DNA from: RBG-16-34-14 sp963727535
Lineage (GTDB): Bacteria; Bacteroidota; Ignavibacteria; Ignavibacteriales; Ignavibacteriaceae
NCBI GenBank assembly: GCA_963727535.1
Contig: CAVSGR010000001.1
Location: 1,054,001 to 1,118,000, forward strand
Reading direction: 5' to 3'
Length of the DNA: 64,000 nucleotides
Shown: piece by piece, positions 34,470 to 44,276 of the stretch
Layout: the number at the start of each line of letters is the position of its first letter
How positions within the stretch are numbered: position 1 is the first letter of the stretch
Notes under the pieces: model-generated
Database searches by the model: none
Told to the model about the DNA's origin: nothing
What the model saw: the letters and a program-made list of their open reading frames with translations, nothing else
Program-made: the position numbers and the translations under genes

Positions 34470-34877
34470 TTAATTGCGTGGGTTCCCCTTGCACCATTTT
34501 TTTATATATTCTGCAATAGAACTTGTAGGAGCGCCGGGTGTGAATAATTCTCCAACACCTTTCTTTTTAAGTTCTTTAATATCTTCTTCGGGAATAATTC
34601 CCCCACCTGTAAGCAAGACATCGTTTAATCCCTTTTCTTTCATAAGATTCAGAATTTTGGGAAATAGAGTCATATGAGCGCCTGACAAAACACTTATTCC
34701 AATAACATCGACATCTTCCTGTAAGGCAGCTTCCACGATCATTTCGGGAGTTTGCCTTAACCCGGTGTAAATAATTTCCATTCCCGCATCTCGTAATGCC
34801 GCAGCAATAACTTTTGCGCCCCTGTCGTGTCCATCGAGACCAGCTTTTGCAATCAGTACTCTTATCTTTTTATCCAT
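34470..34877 (-). CDS. Cobalamin-binding domain protein (methylmalonyl-CoA mutase small/C-terminal domain)
   Basis: A 135-residue stand-alone B12-binding domain. The cobalamin base-off motif is GLDGHDRGAKV (DxHxxG), followed by VIGISVLSGAHMTL and LTGGGIIPEEDI. It matches the C-terminal subunit of split methylmalonyl-CoA mutases, used in propionyl-CoA/succinyl-CoA interconversion. The catalytic large subunit is not in this window. It overlaps the HIT gene by 8 bp. Confidence 0.92.
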   Translation of the reverse strand: MDKKIRVLIAKAGLDGHDRGAKVIAAALRDAGMEIIYTGLRQTPEMIVEAALQEDVDVIGISVLSGAHMTLFPKILNLMKEKGLNDVLLTGGGIIPEEDIKELKKKGVGELFTPGAPTSSIAEYIKKWCKGNPRN

Positions 34878-35301
34878 CGGTAGAATCTCTTCTTGTATTC
34901 AGTTCAATTCTTATTTTATCCGCAAATTCTTTCATAGAGCCGTTTGAATACTTTTTGAAGTTAGGACTAAAACTAAAATCATTTGTAAAACGGGGAATGA
35001 TATGAAAGTGAAAATGGAAGACTGTTTGACCGGCAGCCTTACCACTATTAACTACTATATTAAAGCCATCTGCTTTAACGCTCTTTTCAACAGCACGGGA
35101 GATAGTCTGAAGCCCATTAATAAGATAATTTAGTTCTGTTGAAGTAAGTGAAAGAAAGTTATCATAATGCTTTTTAGGTACAACAAGAGTGTGACCGTAA
35201 TTAACAGGTCTTATATCGAGAAATGAAATTATATTTTCATCTTCATAGAGAATTTCTGCTTCGGATTTACCGTTGATAATATCACAAAAGATACAATCCA
35301 T
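34870..35301 (-). CDS. HIT-family nucleotide hydrolase
   Basis: A 143-residue histidine-triad protein of the Hint/HinT type. It begins MDCIFCDIINGKSEAEI and has the triad QTVFHFHFHIIPRF (HxHxHxx). Such proteins hydrolyse nucleotidyl phosphoramidates or related AMP conjugates. It is cotranscribed with the B12-binding gene. Confidence 0.93.
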   Translation of the reverse strand: MDCIFCDIINGKSEAEILYEDENIISFLDIRPVNYGHTLVVPKKHYDNFLSLTSTELNYLINGLQTISRAVEKSVKADGFNIVVNSGKAAGQTVFHFHFHIIPRFTNDFSFSPNFKKYSNGSMKEFADKIRIELNTRRDSTDG

Positions 35302-35361
35302 AATTCAAAATAAGCTTAATTTATCCTTAAGGCAAAAATTGTTATTTCATCTAAAAAATGT

Positions 35362-36120
35362 TTATTTAGACGCTAAATTTCTAAGATAATACTTGCGTGC
35401 GTTTATTAAATCATCCTGAGTATCGACAGATAAAGAATCAAACTCCGTAAGAACAATCTTTATTTTCAAGCCATTCTCTAACATTCTCAGTTGTTCCAGT
35501 TTCTCTGTTTTTTCAAGATCAGTTTGCTGCAGTTTTGTGAATTTAAAAAGATAATCTTTTCTATAAACATACAAGCCGATATGCTTATAAATTTCTGCAA
35601 GTTTTATTTTTTCAGAATTGGTTTTTGCATCTCTTACAAAGGGAATTGGTGATCTCGAGAAGTAAAGAGCAAAATTATTATAATCAAAAACCACTTTAAC
35701 AACAGAAGGTGATCTTAATTCATCTACTGTTTCAATTCTTTTTGCAAGAGTTGAGATGTTAACAGTCTTATCAAACAAAAGTGGTTCAACAGCGTGGTCA
35801 ATCATTGTACCTTTAATAAAGGGTTCATCCGCCTGGATGTTTACAATTATTTTTGCATCACTTAAATCTTTAGCTGCATAAGCCACTCTGTCTGAACCTG
35901 ATTGTAAATCTTTTGGAGTTACAACTACTTTAGCACCAAAATCCCGTGCTGTTTTAGCAACTCTTTCATCATCAACAGCAATAATAACATCATCAAGAAC
36001 TTTTGATTTTTTTGAGTTTTCATAGGTGTGCTGGATAAGAGGTTTCCCGCCAATATCGGCAAGTATTTTACCTGGCAATCTTGTAGAAGCGAATCTTGCG
36101 GGAATAATTCCGATAATCAT
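35362..36120 (-). CDS. kdsB: CMP-Kdo synthetase (3-deoxy-manno-octulosonate cytidylyltransferase)
   Basis: A 252-residue enzyme activating Kdo with CTP for LPS inner-core assembly. The nucleotide-binding start IIGIIPARFASTRLPGKILA, the segment VNIQADEPFIKGTMI and the substrate region RSPIPFVRD are intact. With lpxA it confirms Kdo-lipid A synthesis. Confidence 0.95.
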   Translation of the reverse strand: MIIGIIPARFASTRLPGKILADIGGKPLIQHTYENSKKSKVLDDVIIAVDDERVAKTARDFGAKVVVTPKDLQSGSDRVAYAAKDLSDAKIIVNIQADEPFIKGTMIDHAVEPLLFDKTVNISTLAKRIETVDELRSPSVVKVVFDYNNFALYFSRSPIPFVRDAKTNSEKIKLAEIYKHIGLYVYRKDYLFKFTKLQQTDLEKTEKLEQLRMLENGLKIKIVLTEFDSLSVDTQDDLINARKYYLRNLASK

Positions 36121-36156
36121 AATTTATCTCTTGTACCGCGACGGGTACATACTAGC

Positions 36157-36444
36157 TCAACCAATTACTTTAGGAACTTTAAAAAATTCCTCATCACTAT
36201 CAGGAGCATTCTTAAGTGCTTCTTCCCTGCTTAACGAAGGTTTTAGTTCATCTTCTCTGAAGGCATTATTTCCTTCAATTGGATGTGATAACGGTTCAAC
36301 ATTTTCTGTATCGAGTTCGTTCAGCTTTTCTACATACTCGAGTATCTGGTTAAGCTGATGTGTAAAATACTCAAGTTCTTCGGTGGAGAATTTAAGTCTG
36401 GCAAGTTCAGAAATATGTTCGACATCTTTAAGTGTTACTGCCAC
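36157..36444 (-). CDS. gatC: Asp-tRNA(Asn)/Glu-tRNA(Gln) amidotransferase subunit C
   Basis: A 95-residue GatC: VEHISELARLKFSTEELEYF, the linker LDTENVEPLSHPIEGNN and FREDELKPSLSREEAL are typical. GatC stabilises the GatAB complex that amidates mischarged tRNAs. gatA and gatB are not adjacent. It overlaps plsC by 17 bp. Confidence 0.93.
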   Translation of the reverse strand: MAVTLKDVEHISELARLKFSTEELEYFTHQLNQILEYVEKLNELDTENVEPLSHPIEGNNAFREDELKPSLSREEALKNAPDSDEEFFKVPKVIG

Positions 36445-37149
36445 TACTTAGTTCCTTATATTTATCACTTATAATATCTCTTACTTTTCCCATAAGTTCA
36501 AGTTCATCTTTCCTGCTTTTGATATTATCGGATGGAATAGGTTTGCCAAAATCAACAATAACTTTTCCTGAATTTATTTTAAATGGTTTTTTCTGAAAGA
36601 GATTTTTAGTCCCGACGATTGTCACAGGAATAACCGGGAAACCAACTTGTGCTGCAAGGTGAAAAGCTCCTCTTTTAAATGGAAGCATTTCACCTGTATT
36701 ACTTCTGGTTCCTTCTGGAAAAAGAAGAACAGATATTTTTTTATGAACAAGCATCTTCTTTGCATTTTCAATGCTTTTCATCGCTTTTTCGGGATTTTGC
36801 CTATCAATTATAATATGCGGACCTAATTGCATTTGCCAGCCAAATAAAGGAACCCACGCAATCTCTTTTTAAAAACAAAACTAAAATCATTCGGTACATA
36901 TCTTTGAAGGACGGGAATATCAAAAAGACTTACATGATTTGAAACAAAAACATAAGGTGTTTTGGGAATCACATTTTCTTTACCTGTTATCTTCACTTTT
37001 ATTCCAGCCATTGCAAGCACAGGTGCCGAAAAAACTTTGGTAAGGACAAAATAAACCTTGTGGCTTCTGTCTAATAACCCAGCGAGTAATGCTAATGTTG
37101 AGACAATAATTGTTTGTATGAGAAGCAGAATTAATTTAAGGTAAGCCAC
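36428..37149 (-). CDS. plsC: 1-acyl-sn-glycerol-3-phosphate acyltransferase, one frameshift
   Basis: About 240 residues when joined. The N-terminal half has a membrane helix and the H-x4-D motif NHVSLFDIPVLQRY, then breaks after SFVFKKR (false tail ending AGKCN). The second half resumes as GWQMQLGPHIIIDRQNPEKA with LLFPEGTRSNTGEM. Adding one A to the AAAAA run near 36872-36876 gives FKKEIAWVPLFGWQMQ, the usual family sequence. It makes phosphatidic acid in the inner membrane. Confidence 0.9.
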
Positions 37150-38319
37150 TTAATTGCTTCCAAACTCAAGTTTGCCTGATGATGGAGAAGTATTATCTTT
37201 ATTAAGAAATTTTCTTAAAGCATTTATCCTGTTCTTAATAGAAGGGTGACTATAGAAAAACCACTCGATGAAAGGATGAGGATCTTTATCGCCAAGATTT
37301 TGCTCTGTTAATTTTTCAAGTGTAGAAATGTAAGATTCAGGTTTCCCCGTTGAAGTTATTGCATATTCATCAGCCTCGTATTCAAATTTTCTTGAGAGAA
37401 TATTATTGAACGGACTTTGTATTAATCCTATCACCGCTCCCCACAAAGATAAGATTGGAAGTGCAGCAATTTCCTTTATCGAATTAAATCCAAAAAGCCC
37501 AATAGTACTTGCATAAAGAACAGCAATCAGAAATAACGTTAAGAAACTTGTTACTGTTCCAATTACAATATTCTTGGTTATATGTTTCTTTTTATAATGT
37601 CCTAGTTCATGAGCAACGACAGTTTCAATTTCATCCTGGGTGTAATTATCAATAAGCGTATCCCCAAGAATAATTCTTTTTGATTTGCCGATTCCAGTAA
37701 ATGCAGCATTCGCTTTTTTTGTATTCTTGCTCATATCAAATTTATAAACGTTCTCGACTTTTATTCCTGCATCGTTAGAAAGCTTTTCAATTCTAGATTT
37801 TAATTCCGCCTTATCTTCCGGAAGATTTTCATTATCAATCGGGGTTATTTTATAAAAGAAAGGGAGAATAAGAACAGGAGCAATCCTGCCAAGAACAACA
37901 GAAAGAAGAAATAGCCCAATTGCAAGCGGCAGCCACCAAACAGAACCAAACCTATTCAAAACATAAAAAAAGAAAATTAAAACCGGAACGCCTATTACAA
38001 TAGAAATTAATAATCCTTTTAAATGTTCAAGTATATATTTCAAAAAAGTCTGATTTGAAAGATTGTATTTATGCTCAAGATGAAAATCTGTATAATAATT
38101 TATAGGCGCGAAGATAATTGCTGTAACTCCACCAACAACAAATACAAAAGTAATAAACAGCAAATAGGAATTAGAAATATATTCTGAAAGGAAATCATTC
38201 AGTGATGAACTATAACCAAGCAAAACAAATAACAAAATCAGGATAAAAGAAAAAGTCCCTTTCCCGATTCCGATTGCAAGTTTAATGTTATTATATTTTT
38301 TATAACTCCGGTTTTCCAT
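37150..38319 (-). CDS. M48-family metallopeptidase (Ste24/CAAX protease-like)
   Basis: A 389-residue membrane zinc protease with several N-terminal membrane helices. The zinc motif is TVVAHELGHYKKKH, the third ligand region FEYEADEYAI, and NAAFTGIGKSKRIILGDTLI precedes it. Bacterial members cleave membrane or secreted proteins; the substrate is unknown. Its stop directly precedes the plsC start. Confidence 0.93.
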   Translation of the reverse strand: MENRSYKKYNNIKLAIGIGKGTFSFILILLFVLLGYSSSLNDFLSEYISNSYLLFITFVFVVGGVTAIIFAPINYYTDFHLEHKYNLSNQTFLKYILEHLKGLLISIVIGVPVLIFFFYVLNRFGSVWWLPLAIGLFLLSVVLGRIAPVLILPFFYKITPIDNENLPEDKAELKSRIEKLSNDAGIKVENVYKFDMSKNTKKANAAFTGIGKSKRIILGDTLIDNYTQDEIETVVAHELGHYKKKHITKNIVIGTVTSFLTLFLIAVLYASTIGLFGFNSIKEIAALPILSLWGAVIGLIQSPFNNILSRKFEYEADEYAITSTGKPESYISTLEKLTEQNLGDKDPHPFIEWFFYSHPSIKNRINALRKFLNKDNTSPSSGKLEFGSN

Positions 38320-38349
38320 GCAAGATATCCAGAAATTGAATACTTTAAA

Positions 38350-38385
38350 ATAAAAAACTCCTGCATAAAAACAGGAGTTTTTTTT
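38350..38385. terminator. Bidirectional terminator after the YHS protein gene
   Basis: A 9-bp stem AAACTCCTG / CAGGAGTTT with an 8-base loop, an A-run before and a T-run after, so it can work in both directions. It lies 23 bp past the stop of the minus-strand gene at 38408. Confidence 0.9.
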
Positions 38386-38407
38386 GAGACACTGAATATT
38401 AGTTAAT

Positions 38408-38728
38408 CTAATCTTTCTTCTTTTTTATTGATTTTCCGTCAGAACTCAATCTTGCAATATATTTTTCGGGATCATTTTTGAATTTCGCAAGGCATTTCTT
38501 GCAACAAAGGGCATAAGTTACACCTTTATAAGTATAAGTAATTTCAGGATCAGCTTCTTCATGCGAGACAGGACAAACTATGTTAAAAACCTGATTACTG
38601 TCTGCTTTTTGTGCAACAGTCGTGTTATCTTTTTTATCATCTTTTGTTTTTTCCTGCGCAAAAGAGTTAAAAGAAAAACTTGCTCCAACTATAAAAAAAA
38701 CTGCCAATAAAAAAATTCTTCTCATCAT
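38408..38728 (-). CDS. Secreted YHS-domain protein
   Basis: A 106-residue protein with a signal peptide (MMRRIFLLAVFFIVGASFS). A lysine-rich linker leads to a YHS/TRASH-like metal-binding domain with NIVCPVSHEEADPEITYTYK and ALCCKKCLAKFKNDPEKY. The cysteines suggest copper or other soft-metal binding in the periplasm. It lies downstream of batE on the same strand and may share its transcript. Confidence 0.85.
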   Translation of the reverse strand: MMRRIFLLAVFFIVGASFSFNSFAQEKTKDDKKDNTTVAQKADSNQVFNIVCPVSHEEADPEITYTYKGVTYALCCKKCLAKFKNDPEKYIARLSSDGKSIKKKKD

Positions 38729-38767
38729 ATCACCTTTTTATTTATTTATTAAAAACCATGTCATGTT

Positions 38768-39541
38768 TTAAATTACTTTTACATCCCCGTCAGGAATCCA
38801 GCCTATTTTGCCATCCTGCAAACGAACTTTTATCCAGTTATCTACTTTATCTTCAAGTGCGACTTTTAATCCCTCGTGAACAATAAATGCATCATTACTA
38901 CCTGAATCCGGAGAAATTTTAACATTAACTGTATTTTCCACAATAATACCTTTCTTAACATTGAATTCCCTGTTTAGCTTTACCGTTAACAAAACTGCGG
39001 TGGCTATAAACAAGAAAAGAGCGACAACTCCGGTCATCAATATAATTTTTTGGCGAAGAGGATTCATCACAAAAAAGTAACAACCTATCGAAAAAATAAG
39101 TGCCAAATAAAAAATATATGCCATTATTGTCCATCCTGAAGACGAAAAGAACGATAATAATCCTTCCCACCATTGAAAGAGAAAAAATTCAGGAAGAGAT
39201 TCTACTTTGTCTATTATCTTTAAGTTTGCAAGACTCAGGTTGTGAACAATATCATCATCGCCGGGAGACAGCTTTAAAGCTTTCTCATAATATAAAATTG
39301 CATAACCAACCTCTCCTGTTCTGTAATATGCATTACCAAGATTGTAATACAGAGAAGCACCTTCATAACCTGATTGAACAAGATTTTCATAAGTTTCGAT
39401 TGCTTTTTTGTAATGCTTCTGTTGAAAATATTCATTCCCCTGCTGAAAAGTTGTTTTCTCTGAAGCAAAGGAAATAGAAATACCTGACAGTAAAATTACA
39501 GTTAATATGAGAACAATATTTTTCTTAAACTGGTTACGCAT
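38768..39541 (-). CDS. batE: BatE: TPR and SH3-domain protein
   Basis: About 257 residues. An N-terminal hydrophobic segment (VLILTVILLSGISISFAS) precedes two TPR repeats (GNEYFQQKHYKKAIETYENL, YYNLGNAYYRTGEVGYAILY). Two membrane helices and a C-terminal SH3 segment (LKVALEDKVDNWIKVRL, then GKIGWIPDGDVKVI) follow. The ATG at 39541 overlaps the batD stop by 8 bp; a TTG at 39556 is a possible longer start. Last gene of the Bat operon. Confidence 0.88.
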   Translation of the reverse strand: MRNQFKKNIVLILTVILLSGISISFASEKTTFQQGNEYFQQKHYKKAIETYENLVQSGYEGASLYYNLGNAYYRTGEVGYAILYYEKALKLSPGDDDIVHNLSLANLKIIDKVESLPEFFLFQWWEGLLSFFSSSGWTIMAYIFYLALIFSIGCYFFVMNPLRQKIILMTGVVALFLFIATAVLLTVKLNREFNVKKGIIVENTVNVKISPDSGSNDAFIVHEGLKVALEDKVDNWIKVRLQDGKIGWIPDGDVKVI

Positions 39542-41356
39542 GTTTCTTAACCACAATTGATTTTTCTATATCAATAATCAAATCCGAAAGTTGATTGTAC
39601 ATATCGTTCATCGCTTCCATTCCATTACTGCCGGGAGCAAATCTTACGAATTCACACTTCTGTGAAACTTTTTCAACTCTTTCTACTATATCCTGGTTAA
39701 CATTCTTTGCCTGTAATTCAGACATTGCTCTTTCAACAGTAAATTCGGATTTAGGAATATGCAGCTTGTCTTCAAGATAGCCGAATAAAGCTGCCGAAAG
39801 TTCAGTGTAAAATTCTTTATCCTGTTTTTTAACCATTAAACTTTGTGCAATTTTCAACCTGTTTTTAGCAACCTTTTGCGCTTTGCGATAACGTAAAAGT
39901 TGGACATCGGCATTTAATTTTTCATCTCTCTTTTAAATGCAACAAAACCGATCAAAGCAAATAATGGAACTCCTACTGCCGCCCAAAAACCGGGACGGAA
40001 AATCAGCAATTCACTTTTTTTACTTATATCATCACCTGATGTCTTTATATAACGTATATCTTCACTTAAAAGTTTTACATCTTCTTTATTTAGTCCGCTT
40101 ATATCCGGTTCCGATACACGTTCTCCTTGGTCAACATTAATAGTGTAAGGTTTTGATCTTAAAGTGACATAAGATCTTTGATCAGGATTAAAGAAAGAAA
40201 AGGTTACTCCAGGTATTTGTTTTTCTCCGGGAGTTCTTGGAACAATCAAATACTCAATAGTTTTTTTACCACTTATTTTGCCTGTCCTATCAATCTGTTC
40301 GGAGACTTTAGGTTCATATTTTTCAACGCCGGGTGGAAGCTTTACTTCGGGAACATCAATCAGCTTTATATTGCCGTTTCCATTAATATTTATTTTTAAT
40401 GAGACAGCTTCATTAGTTTTAGTTTTATTCTTATCAAGAGAAGAATTCATAGTAAAATTACCAACCACACCGTTAAAAGATTCCGGCTTCTTTTCATTTG
40501 GTAAAGGTATTACATCAATTTTAAGCGTATTCGATTTTGCAGAATAATTAACCGTTTGTCCTCTTCCAAAGGGATCATTAAAAAAATCATCAAAGAAGTT
40601 ATTGCTCTTTTTCTTTTTCTGAATTTGTACAGGAACTTCGAGTTCAAAAGGAGTGACAGAAAGTTCTCCTGTTTGACTCGGGAATAAAGCGACTTTCTTC
40701 AAAACACCAACTCTAAATTGTTTGCCGTTAACTACTTCTGTGGAAAAAAGAATATTCCTTGAAGTCTCGAGCTCTTCAGCCCAAAAGCCATGATATTGAG
40801 GAAGTTTCGAAATCGACATTTGTGAAGCAATATTAAGACGAGTGTACAGTTTGTAAGTTACAGTAACCTGTTCCCCCTGGTAAACTTTATGTTTATCCGC
40901 AAAGGCTTTTATAAAAAGATTCTCTGCTATCTGCGAATCAACAGAAGGTTCTTCGTCATTTTTAGTAACCGGGGCTCCTTTTACAATCTCCACAGCAATC
41001 GGATCACTTTTATAGGTTTTGTCGTTATACTCAATAGAAGCGCTGCCGATATTATACTTGCCAATAGCCTTTGCTCTTAAATAATATGTATATGTTAATG
41101 AGGCTGAAGAAGCACCATTGACAAACTCCATACTTGTTGATTGATTCGGACCGGAAAGGATCATAAAATTGCTTAGATCGGGAGGAGTAAAACTTTTGAG
41201 TCCGTTTACATTATCCCCTGAAAAAGTGAAAGATAATTGGAACTGGTCATCAATACTTATTTGAGTATGACTGGTTGAAGCAAAAAATGTCTGCGCAAAA
41301 ACTATATTGCCGGAAAGGATCAAAAAACAAAAAATATTTTTTATAATCTTAACCAT
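39534..41356 (-). CDS. batD: BatD, one frameshift
   Basis: About 607 residues when joined. A signal sequence (IFCFLILSGNIVFAQ) precedes an oxygen-tolerance/BatD domain with LYTRLNIASQMSISKLPQ, FWAEELETSRNI and SLKININGNGNIKLIDVPEV. The frame ends after a membrane helix (FWAAVGVPLFALIGFVAFKR). The remaining C-terminus, starting LNADVQLLRYRKAQKVAKNR and ending in SALFGYLEDKLHIPKSEF-type helices, is in the other frame. One missing A in the AAAA at about 39930-39934 explains this. Confidence 0.9.
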
Positions 41357-41365
41357 TAAATTTTC

Positions 41366-42085
41366 TTACCAATCCTTATCGGTTTTAACCACAGTTCCGG
41401 TTTTTCTTCTCAATTTTTTCTGAATATCTTTTTCATTATTCTTCAGAGCCTGCAATATTCTTTCTGCTTCTTTTTTGGAAATCTGATTTTTCTGAGCTTT
41501 CAAATTATCCTGCTTAGCCTGCTGATTTTGGTCAGGTTTATTCTGCTGGTTCTGTTTATTCTGATCTTTCTTATCCTGGTTTTTCTGATTTTGATTTTTA
41601 TTCTTGTCGTCTTTGTTCTTATCGTTTTTGTTCTGCTGGTTGTCTTGTTTATTCTTCTTCTGGTTTTGCTGGTTATTTAGCAAAGATAAAGCATAAGAAA
41701 GATTATACTTCGTTTCCATGTCGTTAGGATTAATCTTCAAAGCATTCTTATATGCTTCGATACTTTCCTTTATTTTTTTTGCCTTTAAAAGCGAATTCCC
41801 AATGTTATGATAAGTGCTCGCTTTTCTTGAAGGATCCTTTGTAAGCTCAAGAGAAGAATAATATTCTTTAAGTGATTGATCGAATTGTCCTTCTTTATAA
41901 TACGCATCTCCAAGATTGAAGTGTGCTTCAAAGCTTTTCGGATCTTTATCAATTCCTTTCTTAAAATTTACTTCCGCATCCGGGTACTTTTTCTGGTTGT
42001 ATTTATCCACACCGGAATTAATCGTACTGCGCTGCGCAAATAGCAACGGCGAAGAAAATAAAAGCATATAAAAAATAATTTTCAT
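41366..42085 (-). CDS. batC: BatC: TPR protein
   Basis: A 239-residue exported TPR protein (signal: MKIIFYMLLFSSPLLFAQ). Three TPRs cover residues 20-125 (AHFNLGDAYYKEGQFDQSLK; TYHNIGNSLLKAKKIKESIE). A low-complexity Q/N/K/D linker follows at about 135-200, and the end (RILQALKNNEKDIQKKLRR) is the usual BatC motif. Starts 2 bp after the batB stop. Confidence 0.9.
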   Translation of the reverse strand: MKIIFYMLLFSSPLLFAQRSTINSGVDKYNQKKYPDAEVNFKKGIDKDPKSFEAHFNLGDAYYKEGQFDQSLKEYYSSLELTKDPSRKASTYHNIGNSLLKAKKIKESIEAYKNALKINPNDMETKYNLSYALSLLNNQQNQKKNKQDNQQNKNDKNKDDKNKNQNQKNQDKKDQNKQNQQNKPDQNQQAKQDNLKAQKNQISKKEAERILQALKNNEKDIQKKLRRKTGTVVKTDKDW

Positions 42086-42086
42086 C

Positions 42087-43142
42087 TTATTGCCCGTTAT
42101 TTATTCCGATTCTTTTTACGATGTTGCTAATCCACTTGTTCTTATTTTCGCTAATGAAAAATTCTACAAATAACAATAAAATTGCCGGAGCTAAAAAATA
42201 ATAAAATCGGTCCTCGTAATCAGTTACTTTTTTTACCCCGAATTCAGTTTTATCTAATTGAGAAAGCTCTTTATAAATTTTATCTAAGTAATCCTCATAA
42301 TTTGAACCACGATAATACTCGCCGCCTCCTGCCGATGCAATCTGTTTTAAAGTTTCTTCATCGAGTTTCGTTAAAACAGTATTGCCATTTTTATCTTTCT
42401 TAAAACCAACCTGGTTTCCCTTTGAATCAAATAATGGAATAGGTGATCCATCCGGGGATCCGAGACCTATTGCATAAAGCTTCACTCCCATAGAAACGGC
42501 ATCAGAAACTGCTTTGTTTATATCTCCTTCGTGATCTTCGCCATCAGTAATTAAGACAATGGCTTTTTGTGTACTTACTGATTTATCAAAAGATTTTAAT
42601 GCTAAATTGATTGCAGAAGCAATCGCTGTGCCCGGCTGTGGGACAGAGTTAAGATCAACTGCCGAAAGAAAAAGGTTTGCTGCAGAATAATCTGTCGTTA
42701 AAGGAATTTGTACATAAGCTTCACCGGCAAAAATTACGAGCCCAATCCTGTCACCGCGAAGTTTATCAATCAGACTTGCTATCTGGAACTTTGCTCTTTC
42801 GAGACGGTCAGGTTTTATATCTTCTGCCTGCATACTTAAAGAAACATCGAGAAGAATAAAAACATCAATACCCGTTTGCTTCACTTCTTCCATCTTTGTT
42901 CCTACTTGCGGATTTGCTGCGGCTATTATCAAAAAACATAAAGAGATTATAATTATGCCGAACTTAATCGTGTTCTTAATTCCACTGAATGATGGAAACA
43001 AAACATTATGGAGTTTCCTTTCAGAAAAATTCTGAAGCAGCTTTGCCCTGTTTCTTCTGTACAACCAATACAATAAAATAAGTGCTGGAATTATGTACAA
43101 AGCATTCAGGTATTCAGGATTTGCAAAACGAAACATCATCAA
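42087..43142 (-). CDS. batB: BatB: von Willebrand factor A membrane protein
   Basis: A 351-residue protein with N-terminal and C-terminal membrane helices flanking a VWA domain (residues about 90-310). The MIDAS metal site is FILLDVSLSMQAEDIKPDRL (DxSxS) with VLITDGEDHEGDI. Bat proteins of Bacteroides and Leptospira are linked to oxygen or envelope stress tolerance. A 138-bp gap with an inverted repeat separates it from batA. Confidence 0.92.
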   Translation of the reverse strand: MMMFRFANPEYLNALYIIPALILLYWLYRRNRAKLLQNFSERKLHNVLFPSFSGIKNTIKFGIIIISLCFLIIAAANPQVGTKMEEVKQTGIDVFILLDVSLSMQAEDIKPDRLERAKFQIASLIDKLRGDRIGLVIFAGEAYVQIPLTTDYSAANLFLSAVDLNSVPQPGTAIASAINLALKSFDKSVSTQKAIVLITDGEDHEGDINKAVSDAVSMGVKLYAIGLGSPDGSPIPLFDSKGNQVGFKKDKNGNTVLTKLDEETLKQIASAGGGEYYRGSNYEDYLDKIYKELSQLDKTEFGVKKVTDYEDRFYYFLAPAILLLFVEFFISENKNKWISNIVKRIGINNGQ

Positions 43143-43194
43143 AAATCTCTATCTATTTATTTCTACAACCTTCAATTATATCAACTGTAATAAA

Positions 43195-43275
43195 GCATGA
43201 ATGCTTGGTTGCATGGCTGCATGATCTCAAATTTAAAATCATTCTTCATGCATCTATGCAAACATGCTTCCATGC
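43195..43275. repeat. Imperfect 30-bp inverted repeat between batA and batB
   Basis: Arm 43195-43224 (starting GCATGAATGCTTGG) and arm 43246-43275 (starting TCATGCATCTATGC) match in inverted orientation at 24 of 30 positions, with a 21-bp AT-rich centre. Transcribed as part of the Bat mRNA it would form a long stem-loop between the batA stop and batB start. Confidence 0.8.
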
Positions 43276-43280
43276 CTTTT

Positions 43281-44276
43281 TCACGGTAACTTTCTCAAAA
43301 TTGTTCTTGATAATCCAAGTTCCATCAAAAGTAATATCAATCCCCCAACGAGCCACGGATAAAAAAGTTCCTTGGCATTTCTATAAGAAGTAATTTCAAG
43401 CTTTGTTTTTTCGAGCTTGTCAATAGTATTATAAATTTCTTTAAGTTTTTGAGTATCAGTTGCTCTGAAATATTCACCATCAGTAGTTTCTGCAATTTGC
43501 TTTAAAACATTCTCGTCTATTTCCACGGGAACCATCTGGTACCTGATCCCAAAAGGAGTTTGAACTGGATAAGGAGCTTCGCCGCGTGTCCCGACTCCAA
43601 TTGTATAAACTCTAATATTAAAAGTCTTAGCAATCTGTGCTGCTGAAATCGGGTCGACCTCTCCGGCATTATTAACACCATCAGTTAAAAGAATCATCAC
43701 TTTGCTTTTTGCTTTACTATCTTTCAACCTGTTAACGCCGTTTGCAATCGCATTACCTATTGCAGTTCCGTCTTCAATCATTCCGCTTTTTATTTCTCCT
43801 AAAAGATTTCTCAGGACAGAATAATCAATTGTTAAAGGACATTGCGTAAAAGCATCTCTTGCAAAAACCACAAGTCCTATTCTGTCAGAAGTTCTTCCCT
43901 GGATAAAATCATCAATAACTCCTTTTGCTGCATCAAGACGGTTTGGCTTTAAATCTTCTGCGAGCATACTGCCTGAAATATCCAGCACCATTGCAATATC
44001 TATTCCTTCAGAATAGACGTTTTCACCTGATTGAAAGTTCTGCGGTCTGGCAAGAGCAATTATAAGTAAAGCAACAGCAAGCATTCTGAAGATATGAGGA
44101 AGATATTTTAATCTTTCGCGCCAGGTCGGTTTAAGCCCGCTAAAAATATTTAATGAAGAATAATTAATCGATGTCTGTGATTTTCTCCCCCTATACCAAT
44201 ACCAAAACGCCATTAAAGGAATAAGAATAAGAAAATAAAGTATCCATGGATAAGCAAAAGTTATATTATTCAGCAT
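43281..44276 (-). CDS. batA: BatA: von Willebrand factor A membrane protein
   Basis: About 331 residues. N-terminal membrane helix (WILYFLILIPLMAFWYWY), VWA domain with MIDAS motif MVLDISGSMLAEDLKPNRL and LLTDGVNNAGEVDP, C-terminal membrane helix. The frame is open back to 44330, but the ATG at 44276 gives the standard MLNNITFAYPW start and overlaps the upstream gene by 11 bp, so it is chosen. Confidence 0.92.
   Translation of the reverse strand: MLNNITFAYPWILYFLILIPLMAFWYWYRGRKSQTSINYSSLNIFSGLKPTWRERLKYLPHIFRMLAVALLIIALARPQNFQSGENVYSEGIDIAMVLDISGSMLAEDLKPNRLDAAKGVIDDFIQGRTSDRIGLVVFARDAFTQCPLTIDYSVLRNLLGEIKSGMIEDGTAIGNAIANGVNRLKDSKAKSKVMILLTDGVNNAGEVDPISAAQIAKTFNIRVYTIGVGTRGEAPYPVQTPFGIRYQMVPVEIDENVLKQIAETTDGEYFRATDTQKLKEIYNTIDKLEKTKLEITSYRNAKELFYPWLVGGLILLLMELGLSRTILRKLP

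Noticed and set aside
41460..41690. Repeated Gln/Asn/Lys codons in batC as a possible tandem repeat or CRISPR-like array
   Set aside because: The units are irregular and lie in frame within a normal BatC low-complexity linker; there are no spacers of constant length.
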